Part shown: piece after piece, positions 6,960-7,593 of the stretch
How the letters are laid out: the number at the start of each line of letters is the position of its first letter
Position numbering within the stretch: position 1 is the first letter of the stretch
Source: Nitrospinota bacterium
Lineage (GTDB): Bacteria; Tectomicrobia; Entotheonellia; J063
NCBI GenBank assembly: GCA_003696125.1
Contig: RFHZ01000148.1
Span: 1-7,593 of the forward strand
Direction of reading: 5' to 3'
DNA: 7,593 bases
The notes under the pieces: model-generated
Told to the model about the DNA's origin: nothing
Seen by the model: the letters and a program-made list of their open reading frames with translations, nothing else
Database searches by the model: none
Position numbers and translations under genes: made by a program

Positions 6960-7592
6960 TTAGTCCTTGTGTCTCTCCTTCCGGACCTCTTTCACCGCCT
7001 GGGCGGCATCAAGGAGTCCGGCCCCCTGGGCTTCCACAGGCTCTCCCAGATCCATTGCGGTCTTTTGCAGGATCTGGAGCACATCATCCGGAGTCAGCTC
7101 CGGGTTGACACCGAGAAGAAGGGCGACCACACCGGTGACGTGGGCAGCCGCCTGGCTGGTGCCGCTTGCCGTTCCATAATAAGGGGTGTATTCTATCTGG
7201 CTGCTGTCTGCCCCTTCACTATCTGCCCCTTCGCTGTCTGCCCCTTCACTATCCGCCCCTTCGCTGGCGGCAACAGCATTTCCTGTCACTTCCAGGGAAC
7301 CTGCCGTGGTCATCGTGGAGATGATCGGCTCGGTGCGGGTACCTCCGGGGGCCACCAGATCAACCTCCTCTCCCCGTATGCTGTACGGAGTGACGCGGCC
7401 GTCACCATCGGTTGCCCCCACTCCGATCGTCTCTGCATATCTGGCCGGATACTTTACCTGCTGGACCCCACAGTCCTGACCGCTATCTGCCCCTTCGCTA
7501 TCCGCCCCTTCGCTGTCTGCCCCTTCACTCTGTCCGATATACGTATCGGAGTTTCCGGCCGAAGCCACCATCACCACGCCTGCTCCATAGAG
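6960..7592 (-). CDS. Subtilisin-family (S8) serine protease, 5' partial, with SEGAD repeats
   Basis: This is the C-terminal 210 residues of a subtilase; the N-terminal part, with the catalytic Asp and His, lies beyond the right edge. The frame is open to the edge (LYGAGVVMVASAGNSD), so the apparent internal GTG start is not the real one. Visible family marks are the oxyanion-hole Asn in ASAGN (14th visible residue), YPARYAETIGVGATD, DLVAPGG, and the catalytic Ser (codon 7157-7155) in SGTSQAAAHVTGVVALLL. The usual GTSMAxPHV is changed: Gln replaces Met and Ala replaces the normally conserved Pro. The end (LTPDDVLQILQKTAMDLG, GAGLLDAAQAV) is the usual closing helix region of the S8 domain, and no C-terminal extra domain follows. 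Two loops contain SEGAD arrays, described separately. Subtilases are usually exported, but the signal region is not visible. The stop is one base from the galT stop, on the opposite strand. Confidence 0.9.
   Translation of the reverse strand, partial: LYGAGVVMVASAGNSDTYIGQSEGADSEGADSEGADSGQDCGVQQVKYPARYAETIGVGATDGDGRVTPYSIRGEEVDLVAPGGTRTEPIISTMTTAGSLEVTGNAVAASEGADSEGADSEGADSEGADSSQIEYTPYYGTASGTSQAAAHVTGVVALLLGVNPELTPDDVLQILQKTAMDLGEPVEAQGAGLLDAAQAVKEVRKERHKD
7206..7265 (-). repeat. 15-bp tandem repeat, four copies (SEGAD x4)
   Basis: Exactly 60 bp hold four in-frame copies of a 15-bp unit with coding-strand consensus AGYGAAGGGGCRGAY. An extra Ser codon follows. In coding order the units are variants AGC/GCG/GAT, AGT/GCA/GAC, AGC/GCA/GAT, AGT/GCA/GAC; they differ only at synonymous third positions. 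The array sits in the loop before the catalytic-Ser segment of the protease. Confidence 0.95.
7485..7529 (-). repeat. 15-bp tandem repeat, three copies (SEGAD x3)
   Basis: Exactly 45 bp hold three in-frame copies of the same 15-bp unit as at 7206-7265, followed by an extra Ser codon. In coding order the units are AGT/GCA/GAC, AGC/GCG/GAT, AGC/GCA/GAT. The array lies in the loop just after the oxyanion-hole Asn segment (ASAGNSD) of the protease. Confidence 0.95.
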
Positions 7593-7593
7593 C

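Noticed and set aside
6947-6962. Shine-Dalgarno-like AGGAGGA followed by ATG at the end of galT
   Set aside because: The ATG at 6955 is followed by ATT and TAG, so it would encode only two residues. It may be a relic of a lost downstream gene or chance from the Gln-Glu-Glu codons.
7186-7479. A + strand frame encoding SAPSL repeats
   Set aside because: It is the reverse complement of the SEGAD array within the protease. The protease frame has catalytic motifs, so the + frame is only open because the repeat lacks stops.
7206-7529. CRISPR array or intein as an explanation for the repeats in the protease
   Set aside because: The 15-bp units are directly tandem with no spacers, and no intein splicing motifs are present. 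The repeats stay in frame with the protease fold on both sides.

Overview
The window looks like chromosomal DNA from a GC-rich, free-living bacterium. My best guess is Chloroflexota, possibly Ktedonobacteria. That guess is an inference from the gene mix: a coenzyme-F420/flavin luciferase-like oxidoreductase of the Rv1855c type, a soluble GAF/GAF hybrid histidine kinase, a HIT-superfamily GalT and a subtilase with acidic repeats. The sequence contains no rRNA or other strong phylogenetic marker. I found no tRNA, rRNA, CRISPR array, transposase or phage gene.

Left part (1-4842, all + strand). The 3' end of an unrecognised gene (2-205) overlaps by 4 bp (ATGA) the start of a luciferase-like oxidoreductase (202-1161). 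After 33 bp comes an EamA/DMT-type membrane transporter (1195-2061). After a further 90 bp comes a large cytosolic hybrid histidine kinase (2152-4842) with the layout GAF-GAF-HisKA-HATPase_c-REC-REC. The first three genes look like one operon; the kinase may be part of it or may have its own promoter.

Middle part (4844-5956). A class A beta-lactamase-like serine hydrolase (4844-5689, - strand) converges on the kinase gene with a single base between the two stop codons. It has the SxxK, SDN and KTG motifs, but the omega-loop Glu/Asn of true beta-lactamases is not visible and there is no signal peptide. Upstream lies a 267-bp divergent intergenic region. It holds a good sigma70-like promoter pointing left, a probable extended -10 promoter pointing right, and a leader of about 185 nt with two clear inverted repeats ahead of the hydrolase.

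Right part (5957-7593). galT (5957-6958, + strand) encodes a galactose-1-phosphate uridylyltransferase with its two CxxC pairs and HPHSQ active site. It converges, again with exactly one base between stops, on a partial subtilisin-family (S8) protease gene (6960-7592, - strand) that runs off the right edge. The protease carries two separate in-frame arrays of a 15-bp repeat encoding SEGAD (three and four copies), placed in two loops that flank the active-site segments. This is the most unusual signal in the window.

The genes do not form one obvious pathway. Two co-directional stretches are separated by convergent and divergent junctions. Any functional link between the kinase and the hydrolase is only positional.
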